Shown piece after piece: positions 16,015 to 25,081 of a stretch of DNA of 64,000 nt. Source of the DNA: Xylanimonas allomyrinae. Its GTDB lineage: Bacteria > Actinomycetota > Actinomycetes > Actinomycetales > Cellulomonadaceae. The stretch covers positions 2,914,001 through 2,978,000 of the forward strand of contig NZ_CP035495.1 of the NCBI RefSeq assembly GCF_004135345.1, given 5' to 3'. The translations under genes and the position numbers were made by a program. The notes beneath the pieces were generated by a model. It had not been told where the DNA came from, did not search any database, and saw only the letters and a program-made list of their open reading frames with translations. Within the stretch, counting starts at the first letter, position 1, and every line of letters starts with the position of its first letter.

Positions 16015-17404
16015 TCAGCCTGCGACGGCCGCGCGTTCGCCCGCCGTCGGCAGGTGGCAGGCCGGCTCGGGCGACGGGTCGTCCCGGTGCGGTCGTGCGT
16101 CCACCGCGCCGGCCCCGGACCCCTCGGGCCGCACCTGACCTGCGGCGGCCAGGCTGATCACCATCGCGAGCGTGATGACGAGCAGCGCCTGCCGTACCCC
16201 CCAGCTGTCGGCGAGCAGCCCCAGCACGGGCGGCGCCGAGAGCGACGCGATCGATCCGAAGGATCCGACCACGGAGACGCGGGCCGCGGCCTTCGAGGGA
16301 TCGTCGGCGGCGGCCGCGGTGCCCACCGGGTAGGCCATCGCGGCGCCGGCGCCCCACAGCACGATGCCGGCCCAGGCGAACGGCAGCGACGGGCCGAGCC
16401 CGAACGCGAGCAGTCCCAGCAGTGCGGAGACGCCCGAGACCCGCAGCACGGCCACGCGGCCGAACCGGTCGATGAGGCCCGCGCCGAGCAGCCGCACGGT
16501 GAGCATCGACACCACGAACGTCCCGTACGCGATCGCCCCCACCGCCTCGCGGGTCGCGAACCCGTCGACGACGGCGAGGTTGAGCCAGTTGGCGGCCGCG
16601 CCCTCCGACATGGTCGCGGCGAGCAGCACGAGCCCGATGAGCAGCGTGCGCGGCTCGGTCCACGCGCGCAGCGCGCCACCCGAGCGCGCCCGCCCACGGC
16701 GGACCCCCCGGTGGCCCCCTCGGTGGCCCCATCGGGGCCCCATCGGTGGCGCCGTCGACGGCCCGGCGGACCGACCGGCGCGGGGCCTCCTGGAGCGAGG
16801 TCCCGGGGGCGATGAGCAGCGCGCGGGCGGCGGTGACGAGGATCGCGACGCCGATGATGTGCCAGGCGACATGGACGTGGAAGGTCGACGTGGTGGCGGC
16901 GACCGCCGAACCGAACAGGGCGCCGACGGAGAACGCGGCGTGGACGTGGGGGAGCACGGCCTTGCCGAGCCGTTGTTCCACGCGAGCGGCCTCGAGGTTG
17001 ATCGGGACGTTCGTGGCGGGCCCCACCAGGCCGTTGATCAGGACGCCCAGCGTGAACAGCTCGACCGAGCCCACGGCCGTCGAGACGCCGATCAGGACGA
17101 ACCCGGCGAACGCGCCGATCATGCCGACGGTGAGCGTCATGGCGCTGCCGAACCGGACGATGACGGGGCCGATCACGGTGACGCCGACGAGCGAGCCGAC
17201 GGCCCCGATCACCAGCACGGCTCCGAGCTGGCCGGCCGTGATGTCGAGGCTCTCGCGCACCGACGGCAGACGGCCCATCCAGCTCGTGATGATGATGCCG
17301 AAGAGGCCGAACATCGAGACGAGCGACCAGCGGACGCGCTGGAGCTCGGCGGAGGCGGACGGCGGGGCGGACAGCAGCGGCATGGCGGAACCTGACGGGG
17401 GCAT
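16015..17404 (-). CDS. Major facilitator superfamily transporter (frame broken in central loop)
   Basis: Two open frames together encode a 12-helix MFS permease of about 463 residues. The first half contains helix 1 MFGLFGIIITSWMGRLPSVR and the second half starts WTEPRTLLIGLVLLAATM. The best matches are fucose/MdfA-like sugar or drug exporters of the YbjJ type (tentative). The frames differ by a net -2 or +1 somewhere between about 16680 and 16740, inside the cytoplasmic loop between helices 6 and 7, where the DNA is a run of C/G tracts and imperfect GGGGCCCCATC repeats; two lost bases would fit the deletion pattern of the window. Start GTG/ATG choice is uncertain: ATG 17404, or ATG 17383. 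Confidence 0.75.
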
Positions 17405-17482
17405 AGGAGTGCGCGGGGTCGACGCGGGGAAGGGGTCGTGCGGATGCGGTTCCCGGCGGCGGGCCGGGAAACCGTCGAGCTG

Positions 17483-17504
17483 AATCGAATCGAATCGATT
17501 CTAC
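17483..17504 (-). promoter_or_regulatory. AATCG direct repeats and palindrome upstream of the MFS gene
   Basis: Three tandem AATCG units (17483-17497) end in the perfect palindrome GAATCGATTC (17492-17501). On the minus strand TAGAAT (17504-17499) resembles a -10 box for the transporter gene about 95-115 bp downstream. The overlap suggests an operator for an unlinked regulator. The A/T-rich island is conspicuous against the surrounding sequence. Confidence 0.4.
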
Positions 17505-17556
17505 TGGTGGCAGGTTAGCCGAGCGAGCCGGTGGCGCGCCGCGTTAGGTTGGTCAC

Positions 17557-17775
17557 ATGAGTGAGTTCCAGGTCGCCAAGAGGGTCAAGCAGGAGCCCAC
17601 CGTGGCGGTCGCCGCGCGTGTGCTGCTGTCGTTCGTGCTGTTCCTGGGGGGCCTGGTGCTCGTCGGCGTCGGAACCTCCGACGGCGGGGCCGTGCCGTGG
17701 CTGTGGGTCGTGCTCGGCATCCTGGCCGTCGCGCTCGCGTTCGGGCTGCCCATGCGGGGCGCCTCGGAACGCTGA
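17557..17775 (+). CDS. Small two-helix membrane protein
   Basis: A 72-residue protein with a basic N-terminus and two hydrophobic segments, about residues 18-38 and 46-65. No family was recognised. ATG 17557 lies 6 nt after TAGGTT (17545-17550), a leaderless start, which together with clean hydrophobic patterning supports a real gene. It ends 17 bp before the convergent metF stop. Confidence 0.65.
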   Translation: MSEFQVAKRVKQEPTVAVAARVLLSFVLFLGGLVLVGVGTSDGGAVPWLWVVLGILAVALAFGLPMRGASER

Positions 17776-17792
17776 GCACCGGCCGGGCGTCG

Positions 17793-18869
17793 CTACCCGC
17801 CTGCCGGTGCGCTCGCGTCGGCCCGGTACGCGGCGCCGAGAGGTGCCAGGCCGCCGACGGCGGGCCGCGAGTCGTGCGCTGCCACGCCCGGCGCACCCGC
17901 AGCGAGCAGGTCCGGGTCCTCGCGCCGCAGCAGGCCGACGCCGTCGAGCAGGTCGAGCGCGGGCCGGTGCTTGTTGAACGTGTAGACGTGCAGGCCGGGC
18001 GCTCCCGCGTCGAGCACGGCCTGCGCGACCTCGACCGACCGCGCGATCCCGTACGCGTGCCGGGCCTCGGGGTCGTCGAGCGCCTCGAGCGACGCGAGGA
18101 GCCGTGACGGGGCGACGACGCCCGTGAGCTCCTCGACCCGCCGCAGGCGCGCCGGCTCCGTCGTCGGCAGGAGGCCGGCGAGGATCGGGATGGTGACGCC
18201 CGCGGCGCGCGCCTCCGCGACGAAGCCGGTGTACGAGTCCGCGTCGTAGAAGAGCTGGGTGATCGCGAAGCTGGCCCCGGCCTGCTGCTTCTCGAGCAGT
18301 CGGCGTACCTCCTGCGCTCGCGTGGTGCCCGCGGCAGGGTTGCCGTCGGGGAACGTCGCGACGGCGATCGACAGCGGGTGGGCGGCCCCGCGCAGCGCCG
18401 AGCTCGGGTCGGCGGCCGAGCGGGCGGCCTCGACCTCACGCAGCAGGCGGACGAGCTCGATGCTCGAGTGCACGCCGTCCGCGGGCGGACGCCAGTCGGG
18501 CTGGTCGCGCGGAGGGTCGCCGCGCAGGGCGAGGAACGCGCGCACGCCCGCGTCCAGGAAGTCGTCGATGACCTCGGAGACGTCCTCGCGCGAGGCGCCG
18601 ACGCAGGTCAGGTGTGCGATCGGCAGCACGGGCGTCCCCGCGAGCAGCGTCGCGACGACGCGGTGCGCCGTCGCGCGGTCTCCGCCGCCCGCGCCGTACG
18701 TCACCGAGACGAAGTCGGGGTGGACCGCCACGAGGCGCCGCGCGGTCTCCCAGAACCGCGGGGCGGCGTCGGGGCGGCGTGGCGGCATGAGCTCGAACGA
18801 CACGGTGGGCCGGTGCACGGCGTGCCGCGCGTGGCTGTCGGCGGGCGGGGGGAGTGCCTTGTCGGCCAC
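17793..18869 (-). CDS. metF: 5,10-methylenetetrahydrofolate reductase
   Basis: A 358-residue flavoprotein that reduces methylene-THF to methyl-THF for methionine synthesis. Motifs of the TIM-barrel family are SFELMPPR (N-terminal Glu), FVSVTYGAGG, LTCVGASRED, ALRGDPP, and SIAVATFPDGNP, and the C-terminal GLHVYTFNKHRPALDLL. It is longer than E. coli MetF (296) because of N- and C-terminal extensions. The start is GTG 18869 with GAGGAGC upstream. No other met gene is adjacent. Its message probably has a long leader (a TACGAT box lies about 185 bp upstream), but no known riboswitch was recognised. Confidence 0.92.
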   Translation of the reverse strand: MADKALPPPADSHARHAVHRPTVSFELMPPRRPDAAPRFWETARRLVAVHPDFVSVTYGAGGGDRATAHRVVATLLAGTPVLPIAHLTCVGASREDVSEVIDDFLDAGVRAFLALRGDPPRDQPDWRPPADGVHSSIELVRLLREVEAARSAADPSSALRGAAHPLSIAVATFPDGNPAAGTTRAQEVRRLLEKQQAGASFAITQLFYDADSYTGFVAEARAAGVTIPILAGLLPTTEPARLRRVEELTGVVAPSRLLASLEALDDPEARHAYGIARSVEVAQAVLDAGAPGLHVYTFNKHRPALDLLDGVGLLRREDPDLLAAGAPGVAAHDSRPAVGGLAPLGAAYRADASAPAGG

Positions 18870-19208
18870 TGTCGCTCCTCGAACCTCTCGGTCCTGGCGT
18901 GATCACACCCCAGGAGACTCGACGCACGGTCGCGGGGCGCGTGGCCCGCACGACCTCGGGTGTCCCTCGGGAGGCTTCCGTCGGCAGGGGAGAGGCGGCG
19001 ACCGTGCGGGGTGGTGCCCCAGCGCGTCCGCTGCTCTCCGGTGGTGTCCGTCATCGTAGCCCCGATCCCGAGGGGCGGGCGGCAAACGATCGTATTTCGA
19101 GACTCTCGCCTCGGTGGGTGGACATCCCGCCCGACGGCGACGCGCCCCGTGCCGGCCGCTGGAGCCGTCGGCGCACGGCGGGCGGCGCGGGCACGTACCG
19201 TGGCGTGC
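18870..19208. other. Divergent promoter region of metF and the NYN-LOTUS gene
   Basis: This 339-bp stretch contains no supported gene. TACCGT at 19196-19201 sits 7 nt before the NYN gene start. On the minus strand TACGAT (19058-19053) could be a -10 for metF, giving a GC-rich leader of about 180 nt. The conserved core of SAM-I, SAM-II or SAM-IV riboswitches is not visible in it. Confidence 0.4.
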
Positions 19209-20632
19209 ATGGATACCGAGGAGCGCCTTGCCGTCTTCATCGACTACGAGAACCTGGCGCTCGGCGCACGGGAGCACCTCGGGGCATGCAGTTCGACTTC
19301 GGCCCGATCGCCGACGCGCTCGCGGTGCGCGGGCGCGTCGTCGTGCGGCGCGCCTACGCGGACTGGTCGTACTTCGACGAGGACCGCCGCGCCCTGACCC
19401 GGCACCAGGTCGAGCTCATCGAGATGACCCAGCGGATGGGCGCGTCCCGCAAGAACGCCGCCGACATCAAGATGGTCGTGGACGCGATCGAGATGGCGTT
19501 CGAGCGCGAGTACATCTCGACCTTCGTCATGTGTACAGGCGACTCCGACTTCTCCCCGCTGGTCCACAAGCTGCGCGAGCTCAACAAGCGCGTCATCGGC
19601 GTCGGCGTCGAGAAGTCCACCTCGCGCCTGCTGCCCGCTGCGTGCGACGAGTTCCTCTTCTACGACCGGCTCGAAGGCGTCGACGTCCCCGACAGCAACG
19701 AGCCGGCGTCCCGCGCCTCGCGTGCGGGACGCGGGAACCAGGGCGATCGCGGCCGCAAGCGGTCGGTGCGAGCGGCCGAAGCCGTCGAGGCGCTCGCGGG
19801 CGCGGCGGCGCACGCCCAGGGCGCCGAAGCCCCCGAGCCGGCCGAGGCCACGACGTCGGCCAAGGGACGCGGGCGGCGCAAGGCGACGACGCCGGGCGAC
19901 GACGCCGCCCCGGCCAGCGGGTCCACCAGCGGGTCCACCACCGGGTCCACAGCAGAGTCCACCGCCGCACCGGCCGCCGAGCCGGCCGTCGAGCCGGCCG
20001 CCGAGCCTGCTTCCGCGGCCGGTGGCACGCGGCGCCGCACCAAGGCGGCCAAGCCCGAGCCGGCCGCGCCCGAGGCCGACGCGCCGCACGCGACCGACGC
20101 GGCCCCCGCCGCCCCGGAGCGCTCCACCGCCGAGGACGAGAGCAACGACGACACCGCCGAGGCCCCGAGCATGGAGGTCCAGGTCGCGCAGACGCTCGCC
20201 AACCTGGCCGCGTCGACGTCCGGCGCCGTCACCGCGTCGATGCTCAAGCGCACGCTGCTGCGCAAGGACCCGACGTTCTCCGAGGCCGACTACGGGTTCC
20301 GCACGTTCGGTGACTTCGTGCGGTTCCTCGCCGACCGGGGGTTCCTGGAGCTCGGTGCGGGACCCACCGCGGGCGACCCGGAGGTCTCGCTCCCCGAGCA
20401 GGGCGGCAGCGACCAGACGTTCGCGCTCGTGCGCGCGGTGGTCGAGGAGGCGGGTACGCCCGTTCCGCTCTCGGGACTCAAGAACCGCCTGCGCAAACGG
20501 CGGCCGGACTTCTCGGAGAAGGCCCTCGGGTTCCGCGGGTTCCTCCAGTTCTGCCGCGCCGCCGAGGGTGCGGGCGCCGTCGTGCTGACCTGGGACGACG
20601 GCGCGGACGACTACCTCGTGACCGTCGCCTGA
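19209..20632 (+). CDS. NYN-domain RNase with two OST-HTH/LOTUS domains (frame broken by one missing base)
   Basis: A three-part protein of 474 residues after restoring one G near 19283 (CTCGGGGCATG). Residues ~1-155 form a PIN-like NYN nuclease domain: FIDYENLAL, DIKMVVDAIEMAF and CTGDSDFSPLVHKLRE carry the acidic metal-binding residues. A disordered Ala/Pro/Ser/Thr/Glu-rich linker follows, with repeats such as GSTSGSTTGST and AAEPAVEPAAEP. Two LOTUS/OST-HTH modules end the protein: SMLKRTLLRKDPTFSEADYG and LKNRLRKRRPDFSEKALGF. NYN domains cleave RNA and LOTUS domains bind RNA (G-rich in characterised cases). ATG 19209 is 7 nt after TACCGT. Target RNA unknown. Confidence 0.85.
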
Positions 20633-20702
20633 CCGACCTGGGGGCGCTGTCGGCGCGAGGATGTGGCGCGGCACGGTCGGGGAGCGAGGGCAGAATGGAC
20701 CG

Positions 20703-21356
20703 GTGACCTACCGCCTGCTCCGCCTGATCCTGTCGCTCGTCGCCTACGTGACGCTGCGCCCCCAGGTCGTCGGGCTGCACAACGTGCCCCGCCGCGGGCC
20801 GGTGATCCTCGCCAGCAACCACCTGTCGTTCCTCGACTCGATCCTCATCCCGCTCGTGGTGCCGCGCCAGGTCACGTTCATCGCCAAGGCCGAGTACTTC
20901 ACGGGCCGCGGCATCAAGGGCCGGATCTCGCGGTGGTTCTTCACCACGATGGGCAACATCCCGGTGGACCGGGACGACCCGCGTGCCGGGCAGCGCTCGC
21001 TCGAGGACGCTTTGCGCGTGCTCGAGGGCGGTGGCGCGTTCGGCATCTACCCCGAGGGCACGCGCTCGCGCGACGGCAGGCTGCACCCGGGGCGCACGGG
21101 CGTCGCGTGGCTCGCGCTCGCGGCGCACACGCCGGTCGTGCCCGTCGCGCTGATCGGCACCGACAAGGTGCAGCCCGTGGGCCGCCGCCTGCCGCGTCCC
21201 ATGCGCGGCGGCGTCCAGGTGCGTTTCGGTGCGCCGATCGACCCCTCGCACCAGCTCACCGCGGGCGCGCGGCCCGCACAGGTACGCCGCGAGCTCACCG
21301 ACCACGTCATGACGTCGATCCGCCACATGAGCGGCCAGGAGCTCGCCGGGCGCTGA
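20703..21356 (+). CDS. 1-acyl-glycerol-3-phosphate acyltransferase (PlsC/LPLAT family)
   Basis: A 217-residue membrane-associated acyltransferase of phospholipid synthesis. The catalytic NHLSFLD (H-x4-D), the FIAKAEYF block and YPEGTRSRDG (phosphate-binding) motifs are present, with a hydrophobic N-terminal helix LLRLILSLVAYVTL for membrane attachment. GTG 20703 is chosen because CAGAAT lies 6 nt before it and the protein then begins at the conserved hydrophobic helix; upstream in-frame codons add nothing conserved. Its substrate is most likely lysophosphatidate; other lysolipids are possible. Confidence 0.88.
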   Translation: MTYRLLRLILSLVAYVTLRPQVVGLHNVPRRGPVILASNHLSFLDSILIPLVVPRQVTFIAKAEYFTGRGIKGRISRWFFTTMGNIPVDRDDPRAGQRSLEDALRVLEGGGAFGIYPEGTRSRDGRLHPGRTGVAWLALAAHTPVVPVALIGTDKVQPVGRRLPRPMRGGVQVRFGAPIDPSHQLTAGARPAQVRRELTDHVMTSIRHMSGQELAGR

Positions 21357-21425
21357 GCGCTCGGCGCCGCCCGGTCCCGCGACCACACCGCCGGTACGGC
21401 CGGCGTCACGCCCGCGAGGGCTCTG

Positions 21426-22562
21426 CTACCCCGCCGGCGCGAGCAGCCCCGGCACCGTCGCGAGCCCGCGGGCGAGCGCGTCCCCGTCACGCCCGACGAC
21501 GACGGGGACACCGGCCACCTCGGTGGCACCGCCCGGACCGGACGGGGTGCCGGACGCCGGGGTCCGCTCACGGGGTGCGCCCATCGGCAGGTCGCGCGCC
21601 GCACCTGCGGTCGCGATGACGCGCTCGGTGCGGCTCATGGTGCGGATGCCGATCGCGACGACCCTTCCCGGGTGGGTCCGCGCAGCCTCGGCGTAGATCT
21701 CGGGGTCCTGCTGGCCGTCGTCGCCCACGAGCACCCACCGCACCTGCGGGAAGGTCTCGACGAGGCGCTCGAGCGACGTCGTCTTGTGCTGTCGGCCGCT
21801 GCGGAACCACCCCGTGCGGGTGGGCCCGAAGTCGGTCAGCAGCAGCGGCCCGGCGGGGTAGCCGTGGCGGGCGAGGAACCGGCGCAGGGTGCGGGCGGTG
21901 TTCCACGCCCCGGCCGAGAGGTACACGAAGGGCGCGTCCGGGTTGGCCTCGGCGATCCGCCCGTAGAGCTCGGCCATGCCGCGCACGGCGCGCCGCGCCG
22001 CCGCACGCACCCAGAGCATGTTCCAGGCCGCCACGAACAGCGTCGGCACGGCGGTGACCATCGCGGTGTCGTCGATGTCGCTGACGACCCCGATGCGCGC
22101 GTCGTCGCCGACGACGACGACACCCACGTGGACCTGTGACGCGTACGCGCTGGTGGTGCGCAGGGTCGCGCGCTGCCAGCCGGGTCGCAGCGGGGCGTCG
22201 TCGGGCAGGTCGACCTCGACGTCCACGTAGCCCGCGCGGTCCGCGACGGCGTCGACCACGGTGTCGCCGACCGTGACCACGACGTGGTGCCCGGGCGCGG
22301 GCAGGGCGAGGAACGTGCGGAACCCGCGCTGGACCGGGCTGGGCTGGCCGCGCCCGATGCGGCGCGGCGAGAGCAGGACGCGCCCCATGACGCGCACGCG
22401 GCGGGGCGTGCCGAACCCGGTGTATCCGTCGATGCGCGGCAGCCAGCCTCCGGCGCTGCGCGCGATCGCACCGGCGGTCGCCACGATCCTGTCCTCGACG
22501 AGCGCGGCGAGGTGCGCTCGCGGTTCGGGGGTGCTCGCTGGGAGGTCTGGCCGATCCGTCAC
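21426..22562 (-). CDS. App1-family phosphatase (DUF2183)
   Basis: A 378-residue protein whose C-terminal half carries the HAD-like App1 domain: GVVSDIDDTAMVT (nucleophile aspartates), VYLSAGAWNTARTLRRFL and VLVGDDGQQDPEIYAEAA. Yeast App1 is an actin-patch phosphatidate phosphatase; the role of the bacterial members is not established. The N-terminal half has a beta-rich region (residues ~55-165). GTG 22562 lies 6 nt after CAAGGT, a leaderless start. The last ~50 residues are Pro/Gly-rich and variable. Confidence 0.85.
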   Translation of the reverse strand: MTDRPDLPASTPEPRAHLAALVEDRIVATAGAIARSAGGWLPRIDGYTGFGTPRRVRVMGRVLLSPRRIGRGQPSPVQRGFRTFLALPAPGHHVVVTVGDTVVDAVADRAGYVDVEVDLPDDAPLRPGWQRATLRTTSAYASQVHVGVVVVGDDARIGVVSDIDDTAMVTAVPTLFVAAWNMLWVRAAARRAVRGMAELYGRIAEANPDAPFVYLSAGAWNTARTLRRFLARHGYPAGPLLLTDFGPTRTGWFRSGRQHKTTSLERLVETFPQVRWVLVGDDGQQDPEIYAEAARTHPGRVVAIGIRTMSRTERVIATAGAARDLPMGAPRERTPASGTPSGPGGATEVAGVPVVVGRDGDALARGLATVPGLLAPAG

Positions 22563-22628
22563 GGACCCACCTTGGCACTCGTCCGCCCGGGTGCGCGCGC
22601 ACGGCGGCCGCGCGTCCCGGGTGGAACG

Positions 22629-23497
22629 TCAGAGGGCGGCGACACGCTCCACCGCGGGGGCGAGCGCGTCGCGCACCCATGCGGCCAGGGACGTCGCGGG
22701 CGGGCGCAGGATCATGGTGTCGACACCCAGTGCGGCGAACGGCCGGGCCTCCTCGACGAACCCGTCGACGTCGCCGGCGACGAGCCGGTCGCTGCCGGTG
22801 AGCGTGGTGACGCGGATCTGCGCGTAGTCGCGCCCGACGTCGTCGCAGTGGGCGCGCAGGACGTCGAGCTTGTGGCGCAGGGTGTCGGGCGAGTCGGCGA
22901 AGATGTTGCAGGCGTCGGCGTACTGCGCGACGAGCCGCAGGGTCTTCTTCTCGCCCGAGCCGCCGATCATGATCTCGGGACGGCTGAGCGGCTGTGGCTG
23001 GTTGAGCGTCGCGGCGAGGCGGTAGTGCGTGCCCTCGAACGGGCCGTCGTCGGGGAGTACATCTGCCGCGCGATCCGCAGGGTCTCCTCAAGCATCTCGA
23101 AGCGGTCGCGCAGCGGCGGGAACGGGACGCCGAGCCCGGCGTGCTCCTGCTCGTACCAGGCGGCGCCGACGCCGAAGGTCGCCCGCCCGCCGGTGAGGAC
23201 GTCGAGCGTGGCGACGATCTTGGCGAGCAGGCCGGGGTGGCGGTAGGTGACGCCGGTGACGAGCGTGCCGAGCTGGACCGTCTCGGTGCGCCCGGCCAGG
23301 AATCCGAGCGTCGTGTAGGCCTCCAGCATCGGGTCCGACGCCGGGAAGCCGGCGCTGACCATCTGCCAGTAGTGGTCCATGACCGAGAGCCAGCCGAGGC
23401 CGGCCTCCTCGGCGTAGGCGGCCGTGTCGGCGAGCTCGCGGCGCAGCGCGGCGGGCTCGACGGAGTCGAAGCGCATGAGGTGGGCACCGATCTTCAT
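22629..23497 (-). CDS. LLM-class (F420-type) oxidoreductase (frame broken by one missing base)
   Basis: A luciferase-like monooxygenase superfamily enzyme, 289 residues after restoring one base in a G run at 23052-23055. Conserved blocks: RFDSVEPAALRREL, WLSVMDHYWQM, TVQLGTLVTGVTYRHPGLLAK, FGVGAAWYEQEHAGLGVPFP before the break and RPEIMIGGSGEKKTLRLVAQ after it. This LLM F420-dependent subgroup is common in actinobacteria; the substrate is not predictable. ATG 23497 follows CATGAT by 6 nt. No other damage is seen, so the break is probably an assembly error. Tag starts the next same-strand unit upstream, with 18 bp between Tag's stop and this start. Confidence 0.82.
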
Positions 23498-23515
23498 GGT
23501 CGCATCATGCGCCTG

Positions 23516-24085
23516 TCACCTGCGGGCGAGCACCACGGGGCACGTCGCCAGGTGGTCGTCGACGAGCCCGCACGCCTGCATGGCGGCGTACGCCGTCGTC
23601 GGGCCGAAGAACCGGAAGCCGAGCGCGCGCAGGGCCTTGGCCATCGCCACCGACTCGGGGCTCGTCGCGCCGAGCTCGGCGAACGACGCCGCCCGGGCGT
23701 CGCGCGGGGGCGGGGCGAACGACCAGAACACCTCGTCGAGGGTGCGGCCGTCGGCGTGCAGGGCGAGCACCGCCTGGGCGTTGGTGATCGTGGCCTCGAT
23801 CTTCTGGCGGTTGCGGATGATGCGGGCGTCGCCCAGCAGGCGCGTGACGTCGGGCTCGCCCATCGCCGCGACGGCCTGCGGGTCGAACCCGTGGAAGACC
23901 TCGCGGAACGCCTCGCGCTTGCGCAGCACCGTGAGCCACGACAGGCCCGACTGGAAGCCTTCGAGCGCGACGCGCTCGAGCAACGCGGCCTCGCCGTGGA
24001 CGGGCACGCCCCATTCGGTGTCGTGGTAGGCCTCGTAGAGCGGGTCGCCGTCGCCGAAGCAACGGGCGGGAGCGGGCGTCGTCAT
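23516..24085 (-). CDS. tag: DNA-3-methyladenine glycosylase I
   Basis: A 189-residue base-excision glycosylase that removes 3-methyladenine. The N-terminal RCFGDGDPLYEAYHDTEWGVP carries the zinc-site Cys and the conserved EWG; FQSGLSWLTVLRKREAFREVF and the helix-hairpin-helix segment DARIIRNRQKIEATITNA follow, with the late metal ligands near LATCPV. Length matches E. coli Tag (187). ATG 24085 lies 6 nt after CAGGCT, as in other leaderless starts here. The LLM oxidoreductase gene follows on the same strand and may be read through. Confidence 0.92.
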   Translation of the reverse strand: MTTPAPARCFGDGDPLYEAYHDTEWGVPVHGEAALLERVALEGFQSGLSWLTVLRKREAFREVFHGFDPQAVAAMGEPDVTRLLGDARIIRNRQKIEATITNAQAVLALHADGRTLDEVFWSFAPPPRDARAASFAELGATSPESVAMAKALRALGFRFFGPTTAYAAMQACGLVDDHLATCPVVLARR

Positions 24086-24192
24086 GGCCCCAGCCTGCCG
24101 CCTGCCGCCGACACGTCGGCCGGCACGCCTCGCCGGCTGCGGCGGGCTGTGCGGGAGCGGGCGCCGTCCCCGGGGCGGAGACGGTTCGGGGC

Positions 24193-24930
24193 CTACTCCT
24201 GCTTGCGGGCGACGTAGGCCGCGACGCCGTCGAGCACCACGTGGATGCCGAACGCGATCTCGTCCTCGGGGTCGCCGCTGGCGGGTGCCGGCGCGTGCGC
24301 GAAGGCGCTCACGAGGTGGGGGTAGGCGTCCGGGTCGGCGAACTGCCCGAGCATCACCGCGAGGTCGCTGTACGGCTCGCCGCCGGCACGTGCGGCCTCG
24401 ATCTGGACGCGCGACTCGCCGAGCACGTGCTGGGCGAGCAGGCCGATGATCGCGAACTTCTCGTCGGCCGTCAGAGGGAGGTCGGCGAGGATGCCGAACG
24501 CCTGGTCGATCCAGCGCAGCCGCTGGGGTCCGGGCATCACCGTGCTCAGCGGCAGGTCGAGGAACCAGGGCCGCGCGAGCGCGAGGTCGATCTGGACGCG
24601 CATCCAGCGTTCGAGGCGTTCGCGCCACGTGCCCTCGGTGGGCAGGTCGGGCAGGTCGGCCGCGATGCGGTCGGTGAGGTGGGCGAGCAGCTCGTCCTTG
24701 CTGCCCACGTGCCGGTACAGGGCCATGGGGGAGACGCCGAGGGCCTTGCCGAGCCGGGCCATCGAGACCGCGCCGATGCCCTCGGCGTCGGCGAGCGCGA
24801 TCGCGGCGTCGACGATGCGCTCGATGCTCAGCGAGGCCTTGGGGCCGCGGCGGGACGGCGGCGGCGGTTCCCAGAGGCGCTGGACGAGCCGGACCAGCTC
24901 GGCGTCGAGCGGTCGTTCCTGGTCGGGCAT
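24193..24930 (-). CDS. TetR-family repressor with TetR_C-like domain
   Basis: A 245-residue regulator. The HTH spans about residues 35-80: SIERIVDAAIALADAEGIGAVSMARLGKALGVSPMALYRHVGSKDELLAHL; the rest is an all-helical ligand domain of the TetR_C type. ATG 24930 has AGGGAGG upstream. It is transcribed away from the ABC exporter at 25082 and the 150-bp gap holds strong palindromes, the usual layout for a TetR repressor of its neighbouring efflux pump. Ligand unknown, probably the exported drug. Confidence 0.88.
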   Translation of the reverse strand: MPDQERPLDAELVRLVQRLWEPPPPSRRGPKASLSIERIVDAAIALADAEGIGAVSMARLGKALGVSPMALYRHVGSKDELLAHLTDRIAADLPDLPTEGTWRERLERWMRVQIDLALARPWFLDLPLSTVMPGPQRLRWIDQAFGILADLPLTADEKFAIIGLLAQHVLGESRVQIEAARAGGEPYSDLAVMLGQFADPDAYPHLVSAFAHAPAPASGDPEDEIAFGIHVVLDGVAAYVARKQE

Positions 24931-24997
24931 GGCCGGCCTCCCTGTCGCGCGGCCGGGGCCGCGCGTGTCGCGATGAGCATCGTGGGTCGCTGCGAGG

Positions 24998-25062
24998 TTG
25001 ACGCCACCAGTGTATGCCGTACACACTGACGTATACGTCCTAAACAGTGGACGCCGTACACA
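24998..25062. promoter_or_regulatory. TetR operator/promoter region of the ABC exporter
   Basis: Inverted repeat GTGTA-TGCCG-TACAC (25010-25024), then the perfect 12-bp palindrome GACGTATACGTC (25028-25039), then another CCGTACACAC (25053-25062) repeating the right arm of the first site (25018-25025). TTGACG at 24998-25003 could be a -35 for TACACA at 25020-25025 (16-bp spacing), placing the operator across the promoter. Binding by the divergent TetR protein is inferred from position. Confidence 0.55.
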
Positions 25063-25081
25063 CACCATGAGCGAGGAACCC

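Noticed and set aside
18870-19208. SAM riboswitch upstream of metF
   Set aside because: The conserved core sequences of SAM-I, SAM-II and SAM-IV classes were looked for on the minus strand and not found.
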